In this document: piece after piece, positions 25,219 to 34,006 of the stretch | Position numbering within the stretch: the first letter of the stretch is position 1 | Layout: each line of letters opens with the position of its first letter | DNA from: PHAA01 sp034927445 | GTDB taxonomy: Bacteria > Bacillota > Syntrophomonadia > Syntrophomonadales > Syntrophomonadaceae | Length of the DNA stretch: 64,000 nt | Direction: 5' to 3' | Assembly: GCA_034927445.1 (NCBI GenBank) | Contig: JAYFPZ010000005.1 | Location: forward strand, 62,001-126,000 | The notes under the pieces: model-generated | The model's input: the letters and a program-made list of their open reading frames with translations, nothing else | Database searches by the model: none | What the model was told of the DNA's origin: nothing | Position numbers and translations under genes: made by a program

Positions 25219-27652
25219 ACTGCTGCTTATTCCGGAAAAAATCCGGCCAGGGATCGTTACCCCCGATCCTCCGGAGCGCCTCCGCCATATTGACCCCGTC
25301 GGGAGCCACCGTATCCAGTTCCTCCCAGGCGATGGGCATGGACACCCCGGCCCCTTTTCTCGCTCTTAGAGAATAGGGGGCAATGCTGGTGGCACCTCTG
25401 CCGTTGCGCATCCAGTCAATGAAGATCTTGCCCTTGCGCTTGGCCTTTCTGACATTGCTGGTGTAACGGTCAGGCCACTTCTGCTCCATCACTTCGGCGA
25501 CGTGCCTGGCAAAATCGTGAAACTCCTCCCAGGCAACGGCAGGTTTTAAAGGGACGACCACATGGTACCCTTTGCCGCCGCTGGTCTTGAGATAGGCGTT
25601 CAGGGAAAGTTCGACGAGAATATTCTTCAGATCCCGCACTCCCTGGCGCACCCTGCCCAGATCCATTCCCTCATCCGGATCCAGATCGAAGACCATGATA
25701 TCAGGCTTTTCCAGTTCGTCCACCCGGCTTCCCCAGGTATGGAATTCCAGGGTGCCCATTTGTGCTTCGGCGATCAGCCCGGATCTGTCCTCAATATAGA
25801 AGTAATCTTCAGTTTTTCCGTCACTGCCCGCGATAAGGATGGTGACGATGCCTTTACTGCCCGGACCGGGATGCTTCTTATAAAAGCAGGTCTGGGAGAT
25901 GCCCTTGGGACAGCGCACAATGCTGAGGACCCTGCGGCTCACATAGGGCAGCATGCGCTCCGCCGCCTGGGCGTAATACCGGATCACATCACCTTTGGTG
26001 ACTTCAGGATCGTCAAAGATCACCTTGTCGGGGTTGGAAATATTGATTCCTTCGATGATGCTGCTGTTGGCTTTTGCTTCCATGGTTCTCTCCGTTTCTT
26101 GGCCGGATGAGGGGAGCTTGGCTTCCTCCTCCGCTTTTTCCCTTTTTATATCCTTAGGGTTCTTATCCGTCCGCAGGCCTTTGAAGCTTGCCTGCCTTAG
26201 CAGATTGTCTTCAGTCCATTCGGCAAATTTGATTTCCGCCACCAGCTCGGGTTTAAGCCAGGTGATTTTCTCATTCGTCCTGGACTTGGGCGCGGATTGG
26301 AAAAAGGGCGCCGTGCTCTTGAGCCGTTCAAATTTTTCTTCAAGCTCTTGCATATCCGCTTCGCTCAGGCCGGTGCCGGCACGTCCGGCGTAGATTAATC
26401 TCCCGTCTTCATAGACGCCGAGGAGAAGGGAACTGATTCCGCTCGTTTTTTTATGGGTAAGGGTATAGCCTCCGATTACAAATTCCTGTCTTTGATCGCA
26501 TTTAAGCTTGATCCAGTCGCCGTTTCTGGTTCCGCTGTAGATGGAATCGGCTTTTTTGCCGACGATCCCTTCCAGTCCCGCCCCACAGGCTGCAGCAAAA
26601 CCTTCCTTGCCGTTTCCCCTCACATGCCGGCTGTAGTAGATGGCTTGGGGGGCGTCTTTCAGCAAGGCTTCCAGGTTTTCCTTCCTGTCAATCAGGCGGT
26701 GTCCCCGGAGGTCCGCCCCATCCAGCGCTAGGAGATCAAAGACGATATAGGTCAGGTTTTGGGCCTGGGGGTTTTTCATAGAGTTCTGCAAAGCCTGAAA
26801 GTTCGTCTTGCCGGCTGGGTCCGTGACGGCTATTTCGCCGTCCAGAATCATGGCCCTGCCGTCAGCCCATTCAACCAGGGAAGAGACCACCTCCTGGAAC
26901 CGTTCGGTATAATCATTGCCGTTTCTGGTGATAAGCCGGACGCGGTTGCCTTCAATGTAAGCCAGTATCCTGTAGCCGTCGTATTTCAACTCATAGAGCC
27001 AATCCCCGCCTTTAGGCAGCGTATTGACCAATTTGGCAAGCTGCACGCCGGTACTGCTGAAGGGGTTGGTCGCGATCCTTTCGTTTTCCCCTGCTTCAAT
27101 TTCCGTCATGGTGCGTCCGGTTCTGATGCTGGTGGTAAACCCAGAAATCCCGTCGGCAGCTTGGGCATACTCATCTTTTTCTTTCAGCAGGAGCCAATTA
27201 TCCTTGGTCTCCCCCGCTTTCCCTTTCATCCGCACCAGAGCCCACTTTCCCTTAAGCCTGCGCCCTTGCAGAACAAACTTCAGCATACCTCCACGGAGTC
27301 CTTCAGCCACATCTCCATAAGGTTCCCAGTACCCTTCATCCCAGAGCATAACGACTCCGCCGCCATATTGCCCTTGGGGAATCGTACCCTCAAAGTTCCT
27401 GTATTCCAGGGGGTGCTCCTCCACCTGTACGGCGAGCCTCTTGTCACGGGTATCATAGGAGGGGCCCTTGGGCACTGCCCAGCTCAATAGGGCTCCGTCC
27501 CATTCCAGACGAAAATCGTAGTGATCCCGGCGGGCCAGATGGTGCTGGATGACAAACCTCAAACCCTCTCCGGCCATTGCTGTCATGCCTTCCGGTTCCA
27601 GGGTTCTGGCAAAATTCCTTTTCTGGTTGTACGGGTTGAGTTTGGCGGTCAT
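25211..27652 (-). CDS. ligD: DNA ligase D (phosphoesterase-ligase-polymerase)
   Basis: 813 residues, the multifunctional end-joining enzyme. Order: 3'-phosphoesterase (about 1-160; FVIQHHLARRDHYDFRLEWD with H38, H44 and D46), ATP-dependent ligase with nucleotidyl lysine K223 (ELKYDGYR) and motif GEIAVTD, then the LigD polymerase/primase domain (about 535-805; metal-binding DLDPDEG and GGKGYHVVVPL). All three domains look intact. The PE-Lig-Pol order differs from the Pol-PE-Lig order of Mycobacterium. No Ku gene lies in this window. Confidence 0.95.
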   Translation of the reverse strand: MTAKLNPYNQKRNFARTLEPEGMTAMAGEGLRFVIQHHLARRDHYDFRLEWDGALLSWAVPKGPSYDTRDKRLAVQVEEHPLEYRNFEGTIPQGQYGGGVVMLWDEGYWEPYGDVAEGLRGGMLKFVLQGRRLKGKWALVRMKGKAGETKDNWLLLKEKDEYAQAADGISGFTTSIRTGRTMTEIEAGENERIATNPFSSTGVQLAKLVNTLPKGGDWLYELKYDGYRILAYIEGNRVRLITRNGNDYTERFQEVVSSLVEWADGRAMILDGEIAVTDPAGKTNFQALQNSMKNPQAQNLTYIVFDLLALDGADLRGHRLIDRKENLEALLKDAPQAIYYSRHVRGNGKEGFAAACGAGLEGIVGKKADSIYSGTRNGDWIKLKCDQRQEFVIGGYTLTHKKTSGISSLLLGVYEDGRLIYAGRAGTGLSEADMQELEEKFERLKSTAPFFQSAPKSRTNEKITWLKPELVAEIKFAEWTEDNLLRQASFKGLRTDKNPKDIKREKAEEEAKLPSSGQETERTMEAKANSSIIEGINISNPDKVIFDDPEVTKGDVIRYYAQAAERMLPYVSRRVLSIVRCPKGISQTCFYKKHPGPGSKGIVTILIAGSDGKTEDYFYIEDRSGLIAEAQMGTLEFHTWGSRVDELEKPDIMVFDLDPDEGMDLGRVRQGVRDLKNILVELSLNAYLKTSGGKGYHVVVPLKPAVAWEEFHDFARHVAEVMEQKWPDRYTSNVRKAKRKGKIFIDWMRNGRGATSIAPYSLRARKGAGVSMPIAWEELDTVAPDGVNMAEALRRIGGNDPWPDFFRNKQQFK

Positions 27653-28110
27653 AAAATCACGCTGGTTCCTTCTCTTTTGTGCCTTTCGTATGTAACTGAT
27701 TGAAAGGGGATGTCCTTATCCTCCGCGGCTGTGTACACCGTAATCGGGATCGCTGCCATATCAAAAGTTATGACCAATTTACGCGATTATATGGTGAAAA
27801 CACCTTCGGAGTTATTGTTTCCAATTGTATTATTAAGTATCCGGTATTCGATGTATTAAGCCAATCTTTCCGCTTTTGCCAAATCCAAAGAATACCTGGA
27901 CAGATAAAAGCAACTGATAAAATTATTGTAGCTCCTTTGCTATAGTCGCGCCTGCCTTTTTTGCCAGTTCAAATATTCCCGAAAACGGCAGACAGCTTAA
28001 TCTGCTGTCTGCCTCGCCAACTATCCACGGTTCACATTATGCCCCTATGGGAGGGGACGTCAACCGTCCCCCGGTTTACTTTTTATCCAGTGGCTTTCTA
28101 TTCGGTTTTA
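27653..28110. other. Gene-free stretch between ligD and the propeller gene
   Basis: 458 bp between ligD (leftward start) and the 3' end of the propeller gene. Short open frames are present but lack ribosome sites or coding composition. The only structure found is the hairpin at 27987-28013; the ligD promoter should lie near 27660-27760. Confidence 0.4.
27987..28013 (-). terminator. Terminator of the beta-propeller gene
   Basis: GGCAGACAG (27987-27995) and CTGTCTGCC (28005-28013) form a perfect 9-bp stem. Read on the minus strand it is followed by GTTTTC, about 100 bases beyond the stop. Confidence 0.6.
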
Positions 28111-29013
28111 TCAGGGCAGGGCTTTGCGAGTAATCACCACCCCAACCGGATTGGTGCCCACGCTGATCGGTTTGACAAACTTGCCGGTTGACCTTTTCAG
28201 CACCGCCACACGGTTTAATGAGGACTGGGCAATATATACGTAGCGGTTGTCAGGGGTTGCGGCCAGACCCATAGGAGTGCCGGGACATTTGATCGTCTTG
28301 ACCAGGGTATTTTTAGCCAGGTTGATCACTGAAAGCGCATTGGTTGGCCCGTGAGTTATATAAGCATTTTTCTGATCAGGCGTGATTGTGATGTAATACG
28401 GATACTCCGCCTTTAGTTGAATATCGGCAATCATCTTCCGTTTGACCAGATCTACCACCGAAACATATTTGGCTTCTTCGGAGTTGGTGACATAAGCCCT
28501 TTTGCCGTTGGCGGTTATCGCCATCTGGTTGGAATAGCCGCCGGTGTCAATATAATCAACCACCTTAAGGGTTTTCCGATTGATTACAATTATATAAGCG
28601 GGGTTGTTGCTGAGCACATAAACCCACTTGCCGTCAGGAGATACTTTTACATCCAGGGGATAGGCCAGATCCAGGGATTTGGTTTTGACAAATTTGGTCA
28701 GGGTTCTTATAACGGATAAATAAGCAGAGTCGTACCTGCTGCTGGGGGCATAAGCGCGCCAGGCATCGGGGGTCAGAGCAATGGAACTGGCATCATGAGG
28801 AAGCTGAACCGCGGCTGTTATTTTGTGGCTGATAAGATTGACCACCCCCACGGTTCTTCTCTCCATCAAGACCCACAGCTGATTGAATCTGGTGGGCGGG
28901 GCCAGGGCAAATGGACTGTAAGGCAGATCAATAACACCTTTGACTTTACGGTTGCAGGTATTAATTACCGAAATAGAATGGGAATCACTGTTAATTACAT
29001 AAGCTGTGCCCAT
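28111..29013 (-). CDS. YVTN-type beta-propeller repeat protein
   Basis: 300 residues built of about seven 40-residue blades, each with a pattern like 'VSPDGKWVYVLSNN...VIDTKT': examples are DVKVSPDGKWVYVLSN, MAITANGKRAYVTNS, ITITPDQKNAYITH and LAATPDNRYVYIAQSS. Such proteins act as lactonases, surface proteins or binding scaffolds. No signal peptide is visible, so it appears cytoplasmic or leaderlessly exported. The ATG follows AAGGAGTG. Monocistronic. Confidence 0.82.
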   Translation of the reverse strand: MGTAYVINSDSHSISVINTCNRKVKGVIDLPYSPFALAPPTRFNQLWVLMERRTVGVVNLISHKITAAVQLPHDASSIALTPDAWRAYAPSSRYDSAYLSVIRTLTKFVKTKSLDLAYPLDVKVSPDGKWVYVLSNNPAYIIVINRKTLKVVDYIDTGGYSNQMAITANGKRAYVTNSEEAKYVSVVDLVKRKMIADIQLKAEYPYYITITPDQKNAYITHGPTNALSVINLAKNTLVKTIKCPGTPMGLAATPDNRYVYIAQSSLNRVAVLKRSTGKFVKPISVGTNPVGVVITRKALP

Positions 29014-29211
29014 TTATAAGCACTCCTTCCTTATCTTACTATGCTACATCTTACGTTTGCCGCCAGGTTTAAGTGACACCTTGCCCTCCAGCCATCATCA
29101 GCGGTAATTGGCGGGAACGGCGCCTGAAAATGATTGGCCGGCCAATGCATAAAAAATCCGCCTTTTGCACAGCACTAAAATATCTTAAATAAATAAAAGG
29201 AGAGATATTTA

Positions 29212-29652
29212 GTGAAAAGAGACATGGCGCCTTATCAACGCTATAACCCCCCGGAGATGCTAAGAGGCTCTTTCCCGGGGAACTTTCTGGACAACTTTTT
29301 CAATAACAGCTTTATGGCGGGGTTCAATACCAACATGCGCAGCGACATAAAGGAAAATGAGCATGAATACGTCGTGGAAATTGAAATGCCCGGATATGCG
29401 AAAGAAAATATCGACGTAGCGTGCCAGGACGGTCATCTTACTATCACCGCTGCCAATTCCCAGGAAAATGATGAGGAGAAAAACAATTACATCAGGCAGG
29501 AAAGGCAGTTTGGCAGGATCTCCAGAAGCTACAGAATCGATGGGATCAATGAAAATAAAATCACGGCTGCCTACCGCAACGGTATTCTGGTTCTGACTTT
29601 ACCCAAAAGCGATGATTCCCAGGACAAACGCAAGCGCATCGATATCCACTAG
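29212..29652 (+). CDS. Hsp20/alpha-crystallin small heat shock protein
   Basis: 146 residues. The alpha-crystallin domain (about 42-135) contains YVVEIEMPGYAKENIDVACQ and the conserved YRNGILVLTLPK; the C-terminal tail RKRIDIH supplies an IxI-type assembly motif. It is an ATP-independent holdase chaperone. The start is GTG at 29212, eight bases after AAAGGAG; an internal ATG (M4) is a weaker alternative. Terminator at 29752. No CIRCE element was seen. Confidence 0.92.
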   Translation: MKRDMAPYQRYNPPEMLRGSFPGNFLDNFFNNSFMAGFNTNMRSDIKENEHEYVVEIEMPGYAKENIDVACQDGHLTITAANSQENDEEKNNYIRQERQFGRISRSYRIDGINENKITAAYRNGILVLTLPKSDDSQDKRKRIDIH

Positions 29653-29751
29653 TCAAAGTATGAAATAGATCTTCTCCGCCAGGCAGGCGAAAACGCCTGG
29701 AAATTACCCGATGCTCCGGAGCCCGTCCTGTCCAGTTAATCGATATACTCC

Positions 29752-29780
29752 AGGGAGTGGACAACGCTCCTTCTTTTTTT
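29752..29780 (+). terminator. Terminator of the Hsp20 gene
   Basis: AGGGAGTG (29752-29759) pairs with CGCTCCTT (29765-29772) allowing G-U pairs, loop GACAA, followed by CTTTTTTT. Confidence 0.7.
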
Positions 29781-29865
29781 GCTTGAGTCCATAGCTGCCA
29801 AGCTGTACGACAAAACGGCTGAATGGAGCACTGATCAGCCTGATGGTCCGACCAGGTTTTAGAAG

Positions 29866-29890
29866 AACTGTTGCAAATACAGCAACAGTT
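29866..29890 (+). promoter_or_regulatory. 9-bp inverted repeat, putative activator site
   Basis: AACTGTTGC (29866-29874) and GCAACAGTT (29882-29890) form a perfect inverted repeat with a 7-base spacer, about 115 bp upstream of the sigma-54 promoter at 30004. Position and symmetry suit an enhancer site. It differs from the GCA-N4-TGC motif at 13.4 kb. Confidence 0.6.
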
Positions 29891-30003
29891 ACATTTTATG
29901 AGACACGTATTAATGATTATATGACACCAATTTATACCAATTACTTTGTTAAAGTTCTTTGTAACCCCTCATTTCCCTTTCATCTTTTCCCGTTACGGCA
30001 ATT

Positions 30004-30019
30004 TGGCACAATTATTGCT
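30004..30019 (+). promoter_or_regulatory. Sigma-54 (-24/-12) promoter of the alcohol dehydrogenase gene
   Basis: TGGCACA-N4-TTGCT matches the sigma-54 consensus exactly, with correct spacing; transcription would start near 30030, about 45 bases before the TTG start. Confidence 0.85.
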
Positions 30020-30075
30020 CAATATCTAAAACATAACAAAATTAATAGTTTTATATTGAAAGGAGGAAACAGAAA

Positions 30076-31296
30076 TTGTGGGAATCGAAACTGGATGTTC
30101 ATCAAGTCACAGAAATTAGAAGCAAGACTCTTTGTTATTTTGGGGCAGGCGCCCTGGAGAAGGTTAATGATATTTGTGATTACCTGGTAAAGCGCAATAT
30201 CAAGGCCGTACTGGTCACAACCGATCAAATCGTCTACAAGGTTACCGGGGTATGGGAAGTATTGGAGCCGGCCCTGAAGAAGCGGGGTATCGAATACGTT
30301 CTCTATACCGGGGTAGTACCCAACCCCACGGTTAATAATATTGACGACGCGGTGGCTTTGGGTAAAAAGATCAGCGCCGGCGCGGTAATCGGCATCGGGG
30401 GCGGCAGTCCCATTGATACCGGCAAGAGCGCGGCCGTGTTGCTGCACCCGGACAATAGCCGGTACAACGCGCGCGATCTTTACCTGCTCAAATTCGATGT
30501 TCAAAATGCCGTACCGATCATAGCGATCAACACCACCCATGGAACCGGGACCGAGGTCGACCGGTTCGCGGTGGCCAGTATTCCCGAACTGGAGTACAAG
30601 CCCGCGCTGGCAGTTGATTGTCTGTACCCCATGTTTGCTATTGACGACCCGGTTATCATGACCAAATTACCTTTAGCGCAAACCAAATACACAGCCGTGG
30701 ATGCCCTTAACCATGTAACTGAAGCGGCCACGTCCATAGTCACGAATCCTTATGTGATCATGACCGCGGTGGAATCCGCCAGATTGATCAAACAATACCT
30801 GCCCGCGGCGATTGCCGATCCGCAAGACTTGACCGCCCGTTATTATCTGCTGTACGCGTCCATGATAGGCGGGATCTGTTTCGATAATGGCCTCCTGCAT
30901 TACACTCACGCTCTGGAGCACCCCTTAAGCGCAGTAAAACCGGATCTGCCCCATGGTCTGGGCCTGGCTATGATTCTCCCGGCAGTGATCGAACTTATAT
31001 ATCCGGCCTGCCCCGAAATACTGGCCACAATCTATGCGCCCTATGTTCCGGGCCTGCAGGGTAAAGCCCAGGAAGCGAAAAAATGTGCCGCCGGGGTTGA
31101 AAAATGGCTGTTTGATATAGGCGTAACCAAGAAACTGGGAGATATGGGCTATACCGAAAAGGATGTTGACAAACTTACCAAATTAGCCTTTGAGACTCCG
31201 TCCCTGGGTCTGCTTTTAAGCGTGGCTCCGGTTAAAGCTGACGAATCGAACGTACGCGGGATATACCTGGACAGCATGAAACCGATGAGCAAATAA
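30076..31296 (+). CDS. Iron-containing alcohol dehydrogenase
   Basis: 406 residues, NAD(P)H-linked group III alcohol dehydrogenase. Nucleotide-binding GIGGGSPIDTGK (106-117); predicted Fe ligands D209 and H213 (VDALNHVTEA), H278 (YTHALEHPL) and H293 (LPHGLG). HGTGTEVDRFAVA (155-167) is the family signature. The start is TTG at 30076, nine bases after AGGAGG. Driven by a sigma-54 promoter, it may dispose of reducing equivalents or use an alcohol substrate; the substrate cannot be told from sequence. Confidence 0.93.
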   Translation: MWESKLDVHQVTEIRSKTLCYFGAGALEKVNDICDYLVKRNIKAVLVTTDQIVYKVTGVWEVLEPALKKRGIEYVLYTGVVPNPTVNNIDDAVALGKKISAGAVIGIGGGSPIDTGKSAAVLLHPDNSRYNARDLYLLKFDVQNAVPIIAINTTHGTGTEVDRFAVASIPELEYKPALAVDCLYPMFAIDDPVIMTKLPLAQTKYTAVDALNHVTEAATSIVTNPYVIMTAVESARLIKQYLPAAIADPQDLTARYYLLYASMIGGICFDNGLLHYTHALEHPLSAVKPDLPHGLGLAMILPAVIELIYPACPEILATIYAPYVPGLQGKAQEAKKCAAGVEKWLFDIGVTKKLGDMGYTEKDVDKLTKLAFETPSLGLLLSVAPVKADESNVRGIYLDSMKPMSK

Positions 31297-31400
31297 CGCA
31301 AACTGAGTTCCGGAGGTCAATCCAAATCAAGGCTTGGAAACGCTGATATCAATGTTTTGGCTTGCTCTTCGCCAGAGAGACAATAAACTGAAAAATCACT

Positions 31401-31434
31401 AAAGATGGGCCCTAGTCAGAGTCCATCTTTTTTT
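31401..31434 (+). terminator. Terminator of the alcohol dehydrogenase gene
   Basis: AAAGATGG (31401-31408) pairs with CCATCTTT (31423-31430), running into a T7 tract. It lies about 105 bases downstream of the stop. Confidence 0.8.
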
Positions 31435-31743
31435 GCAGCCAGGCCCGTAAAAATTGACTTGGCGCCACCTGCTCAGAGACCGTCGGCTTCTTTCGGATAG
31501 CAATTGTTGGTAGGCTGGTCTTCCGCCCGATCCTAGCAAACCGCCCGGCTCGGCACCGTACCAACCCCCTTTCCCGCAGCCAATTTAATAAATTGCTCCA
31601 ACTGGTAAAAACCAGCCTGATTCAAGCGAACATCTTACCTAAAATAAAACCCAAATAAGAATACCCTTACAAATTTCGACAGAAATGCTTAATATTATTA
31701 AGTTATTGTATAATTAAGTCGTTAAATTACAGGAGGTCTTACG

Positions 31744-31803
31744 GTGCAGGATGTAAATATTATCAAAGGACAGTCCGAATATGGGTTTGATAAATTTGCG
31801 TGA
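31744..31803 (+). CDS. Possible 19-residue leader peptide
   Basis: GTG at 31744 follows AGGAGG and encodes VQDVNIIKGQSEYGFDKFA, then TGA. A TATAAT-like box lies about 35 bases upstream. It sits 110 bases before the orphan kinase gene. It could be a leader peptide or the surviving start of a decayed gene. The rest of the 31297-31912 stretch holds only the terminator at 31401 and AT-rich promoter-like sequence. Confidence 0.35.
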   Translation: MQDVNIIKGQSEYGFDKFA

Positions 31804-31912
31804 TCATCGTGCGCGGCCCCCTGCAGCTTGGGCAAGGAAGGCAGGAATTAATTCATGAGATAAAGTAAAAAGCAATCGTTAAATAAAAAATTTTAATCGA
31901 GGGGGACCCTGG

Positions 31913-33418
31913 ATGAAAGATGAGGACAAGTCCAAGCAACAGCTTATTGCCGAATTGGTTGCACTTAGAGAGGGTCAGTCCGCCGCTTTGCTCCAATCAC
32001 AGGAGAAGTTCTCCAAGGCTTTTCACTGCAATCCCGACCTGATGTCGATCAGCACCTGCAGGGAGGGCCGCTATGTCGACGTAAACGACGCATGTGTGGA
32101 AATCAGCGGCTATGGACGTCACGAGCTCATTGGCCATACCGCCAAGGAGCTGCATATCTGGGCTGATTACAGTCAACGGGCCCATTTGCTGCAGTGTATT
32201 AAAGAAAATAGGAGGGTTAGGGGATACGAACTCGACTTAAGGATACGATCAGGCGAGATCCGGACCTTTTGTCTATCCGGAGAGATAATTGATATTGATG
32301 GAGAGCCCCATTTGCTTAATTCCTCCCGGGATATTACCGAAAACAAACGAACCCTGGAAGCCCTGCGCTTTTCGGAGGATTGCTTCGCCAAAGCGTTTGA
32401 AGCAAGTCCGACCTTAATGGCTATCACATCTTTGGATGAAGGCAGAATTATTAAGGTCAACAGTGCTCTCCGCCGTATCTTGGGTTACAACTGTGAAAAT
32501 CTGATTGGTTTGACCTCCTTTGATATAGGGTTTTGGGTGAATATTGATGACCGCAGCCGGATTCAACAACATATTTTGGCGGGCCGGAACATCGTGGATA
32601 TGGAAATACGTTTCCGCAAGAAAACCGGCGAAGAAAGACTGGGGCTTTTTTCGGCAGAGCCTATTAATGTCTATGGAGAAGAGTGCATGCTGGTCCACCT
32701 TACCGATATAACCGATTTCAGACAAATGGAGCTGGAAATGACCCGTCTGGATCAGCTCAACCTGGTGGGAGAGATGGCGGCCAGTATCGGCCATGAAATC
32801 AGGAACCCCATGACCACCGTGCGGGGATACTTGCAGTTGCTGCAGCATAACCAGAAATACCATGACGAGATAGAATATTTTAATCTCATGATCGAGGAGT
32901 TGGACCGGGCCAATTCGATTATTTCAGAATTCCTTTCCCTGGCCAAAAACAAAATGGTTGAATTCAGGCCCCACCAGCTAAATTCGGTTTTGGAAAACAG
33001 TTTACCGCTCATGCAGGCCTCCGCTACCTGTCAGGACAAAAACATCAAACTGGAAATGGAAAAACTGCCTGATCTGCTGCTGGACAAAAAAGAAATTCAG
33101 CAGCTCATACTCAACCTGGTCAACAACGGGCTGGAAGCAATGCCGCCCGGAGGGTGCGTAAACATCAGAACATTTATTGAGAATGACAGTGTAGTGCTGG
33201 CGGTTAAAGATCAGGGCTCCGGGATAGAACGCAATCTGCTGGATAAGCTGGGCACGCCCTTCTTTACCACCAAGGACAACGGGACCGGGCTGGGGCTGGC
33301 CATCTGTTACCGGATAGCCAACCGCCACCAGGCCAAAATAGATATAGAGACCAGTTCAGCCGGCACAACCTTTTATGTACGTTTCCCTCTACCGGAAGAT
33401 TTGGAAGCAAGCAGTTGA
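31913..33418 (+). CDS. Soluble PAS-PAS sensor histidine kinase (orphan)
   Basis: 501 residues without membrane segments. PAS1 at about 30-142, PAS2 at about 153-270, HisKA with H294 (IGHEIRNPMTTVRGYLQLL), HATPase with N-box NLVNNGLEA, G1 DQGSGIE and G2 NGTGLGLAICYRIANRHQA. Similar in layout to NtrB-type kinases and to the orphan sporulation kinases of Clostridia and Bacillus. No regulator gene is adjacent, so the partner (perhaps Spo0A or Spo0F-like) is inferred only. GGGGGACC precedes the ATG; a terminator follows. Confidence 0.9.
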   Translation: MKDEDKSKQQLIAELVALREGQSAALLQSQEKFSKAFHCNPDLMSISTCREGRYVDVNDACVEISGYGRHELIGHTAKELHIWADYSQRAHLLQCIKENRRVRGYELDLRIRSGEIRTFCLSGEIIDIDGEPHLLNSSRDITENKRTLEALRFSEDCFAKAFEASPTLMAITSLDEGRIIKVNSALRRILGYNCENLIGLTSFDIGFWVNIDDRSRIQQHILAGRNIVDMEIRFRKKTGEERLGLFSAEPINVYGEECMLVHLTDITDFRQMELEMTRLDQLNLVGEMAASIGHEIRNPMTTVRGYLQLLQHNQKYHDEIEYFNLMIEELDRANSIISEFLSLAKNKMVEFRPHQLNSVLENSLPLMQASATCQDKNIKLEMEKLPDLLLDKKEIQQLILNLVNNGLEAMPPGGCVNIRTFIENDSVVLAVKDQGSGIERNLLDKLGTPFFTTKDNGTGLGLAICYRIANRHQAKIDIETSSAGTTFYVRFPLPEDLEASS

Positions 33419-33472
33419 TAAATAGTTACTTATGTTAAAATTAACTCTATACCCGACCCCCCTGGTTGAAAT

Positions 33473-33503
33473 CGCTTTCAGGATAACTTGAAGGCGGTTT
33501 TTT
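33473..33503 (+). terminator. Terminator of the orphan kinase gene
   Basis: CGCTTTCA (33473-33480) pairs with TGAAGGCG (33489-33496), one G-U pair, followed by GTTTTTT. Confidence 0.78.
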
Positions 33504-33552
33504 GACCCCATTTTTACCCTTCACCCTTAGAACTATTTCCCTATAAAAAAGA

Positions 33553-33600
33553 TTGACCTGGTTGATTAATGTGTATATACTGTATATAACGTATATATAC
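33553..33600 (+). promoter_or_regulatory. Promoter with overlapping TATATAC repeats for the second GntR cassette
   Basis: TTGACC (33553-33558), 17-bp spacer, TATACT (33576-33581). The -10 region is embedded in three nearly self-palindromic 10-bp units (GTGTATATAC, TGTATATAAC, GTATATATAC; 33571-33600), a probable operator distinct from that at 1250. Confidence 0.7.
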
Positions 33601-33628
33601 GACATGATCTGAGCAGGAGGCATCAGTT

Positions 33629-34003
33629 TTGAACATTATCATATCCAATTCTTGCTCCGACCCCATTTATGAACAGATTTACAAACAGATCAAACAGCAG
33701 ATTATGAAGGGTGAGTTGACAGCCGGAGAGCCCCTTCCCTCCATTCGCATGCTGGCTAAAGAACTGCAGATAAGCGTTATTACCACCAAGCGTGCTTATG
33801 AAGAATTGGAACGGGACGGTTTTATAGCTACCGTGGGGGGCAAAGGCTCATTTGTGGCCGAACAGAATGTAGAACTTTTGCAGGAAAGAAAGCGGCAGTT
33901 CCTTGAAGAAAAGATCGCCCGGCTGGTAGCCGAAGGCAAGACCTTAAACGTCAGCCTGGAGGAAATGCTGGAGATGTTGACCTTATTATACAGAGAGGTG
34001 TAA
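33629..34003 (+). CDS. GntR-family regulator, YtrA subfamily
   Basis: 124 residues. Winged helix about 10-75 (DPIYEQIYKQIKQQIMKGEL, LPSIRMLAKELQISVITTKR, AYEELERDGFI) with a short helical tail and no ligand domain. TTG start at 33629, eight bases after GCAGGAGG. It heads a three-gene ABC cassette and probably represses it through the repeats at 33571-33600. Confidence 0.88.
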   Translation: MNIIISNSCSDPIYEQIYKQIKQQIMKGELTAGEPLPSIRMLAKELQISVITTKRAYEELERDGFIATVGGKGSFVAEQNVELLQERKRQFLEEKIARLVAEGKTLNVSLEEMLEMLTLLYREV

Positions 34004-34006
34004 AGT

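Noticed and set aside
26759..27490. Plus-strand frame of 243 codons inside ligD
   Set aside because: It is antisense to the well-supported LigD reading frame and has no initiation signal.
27700..27945. 81-codon frame between ligD and the propeller gene
   Set aside because: No ribosome site, no recognisable motif and poor coding composition.
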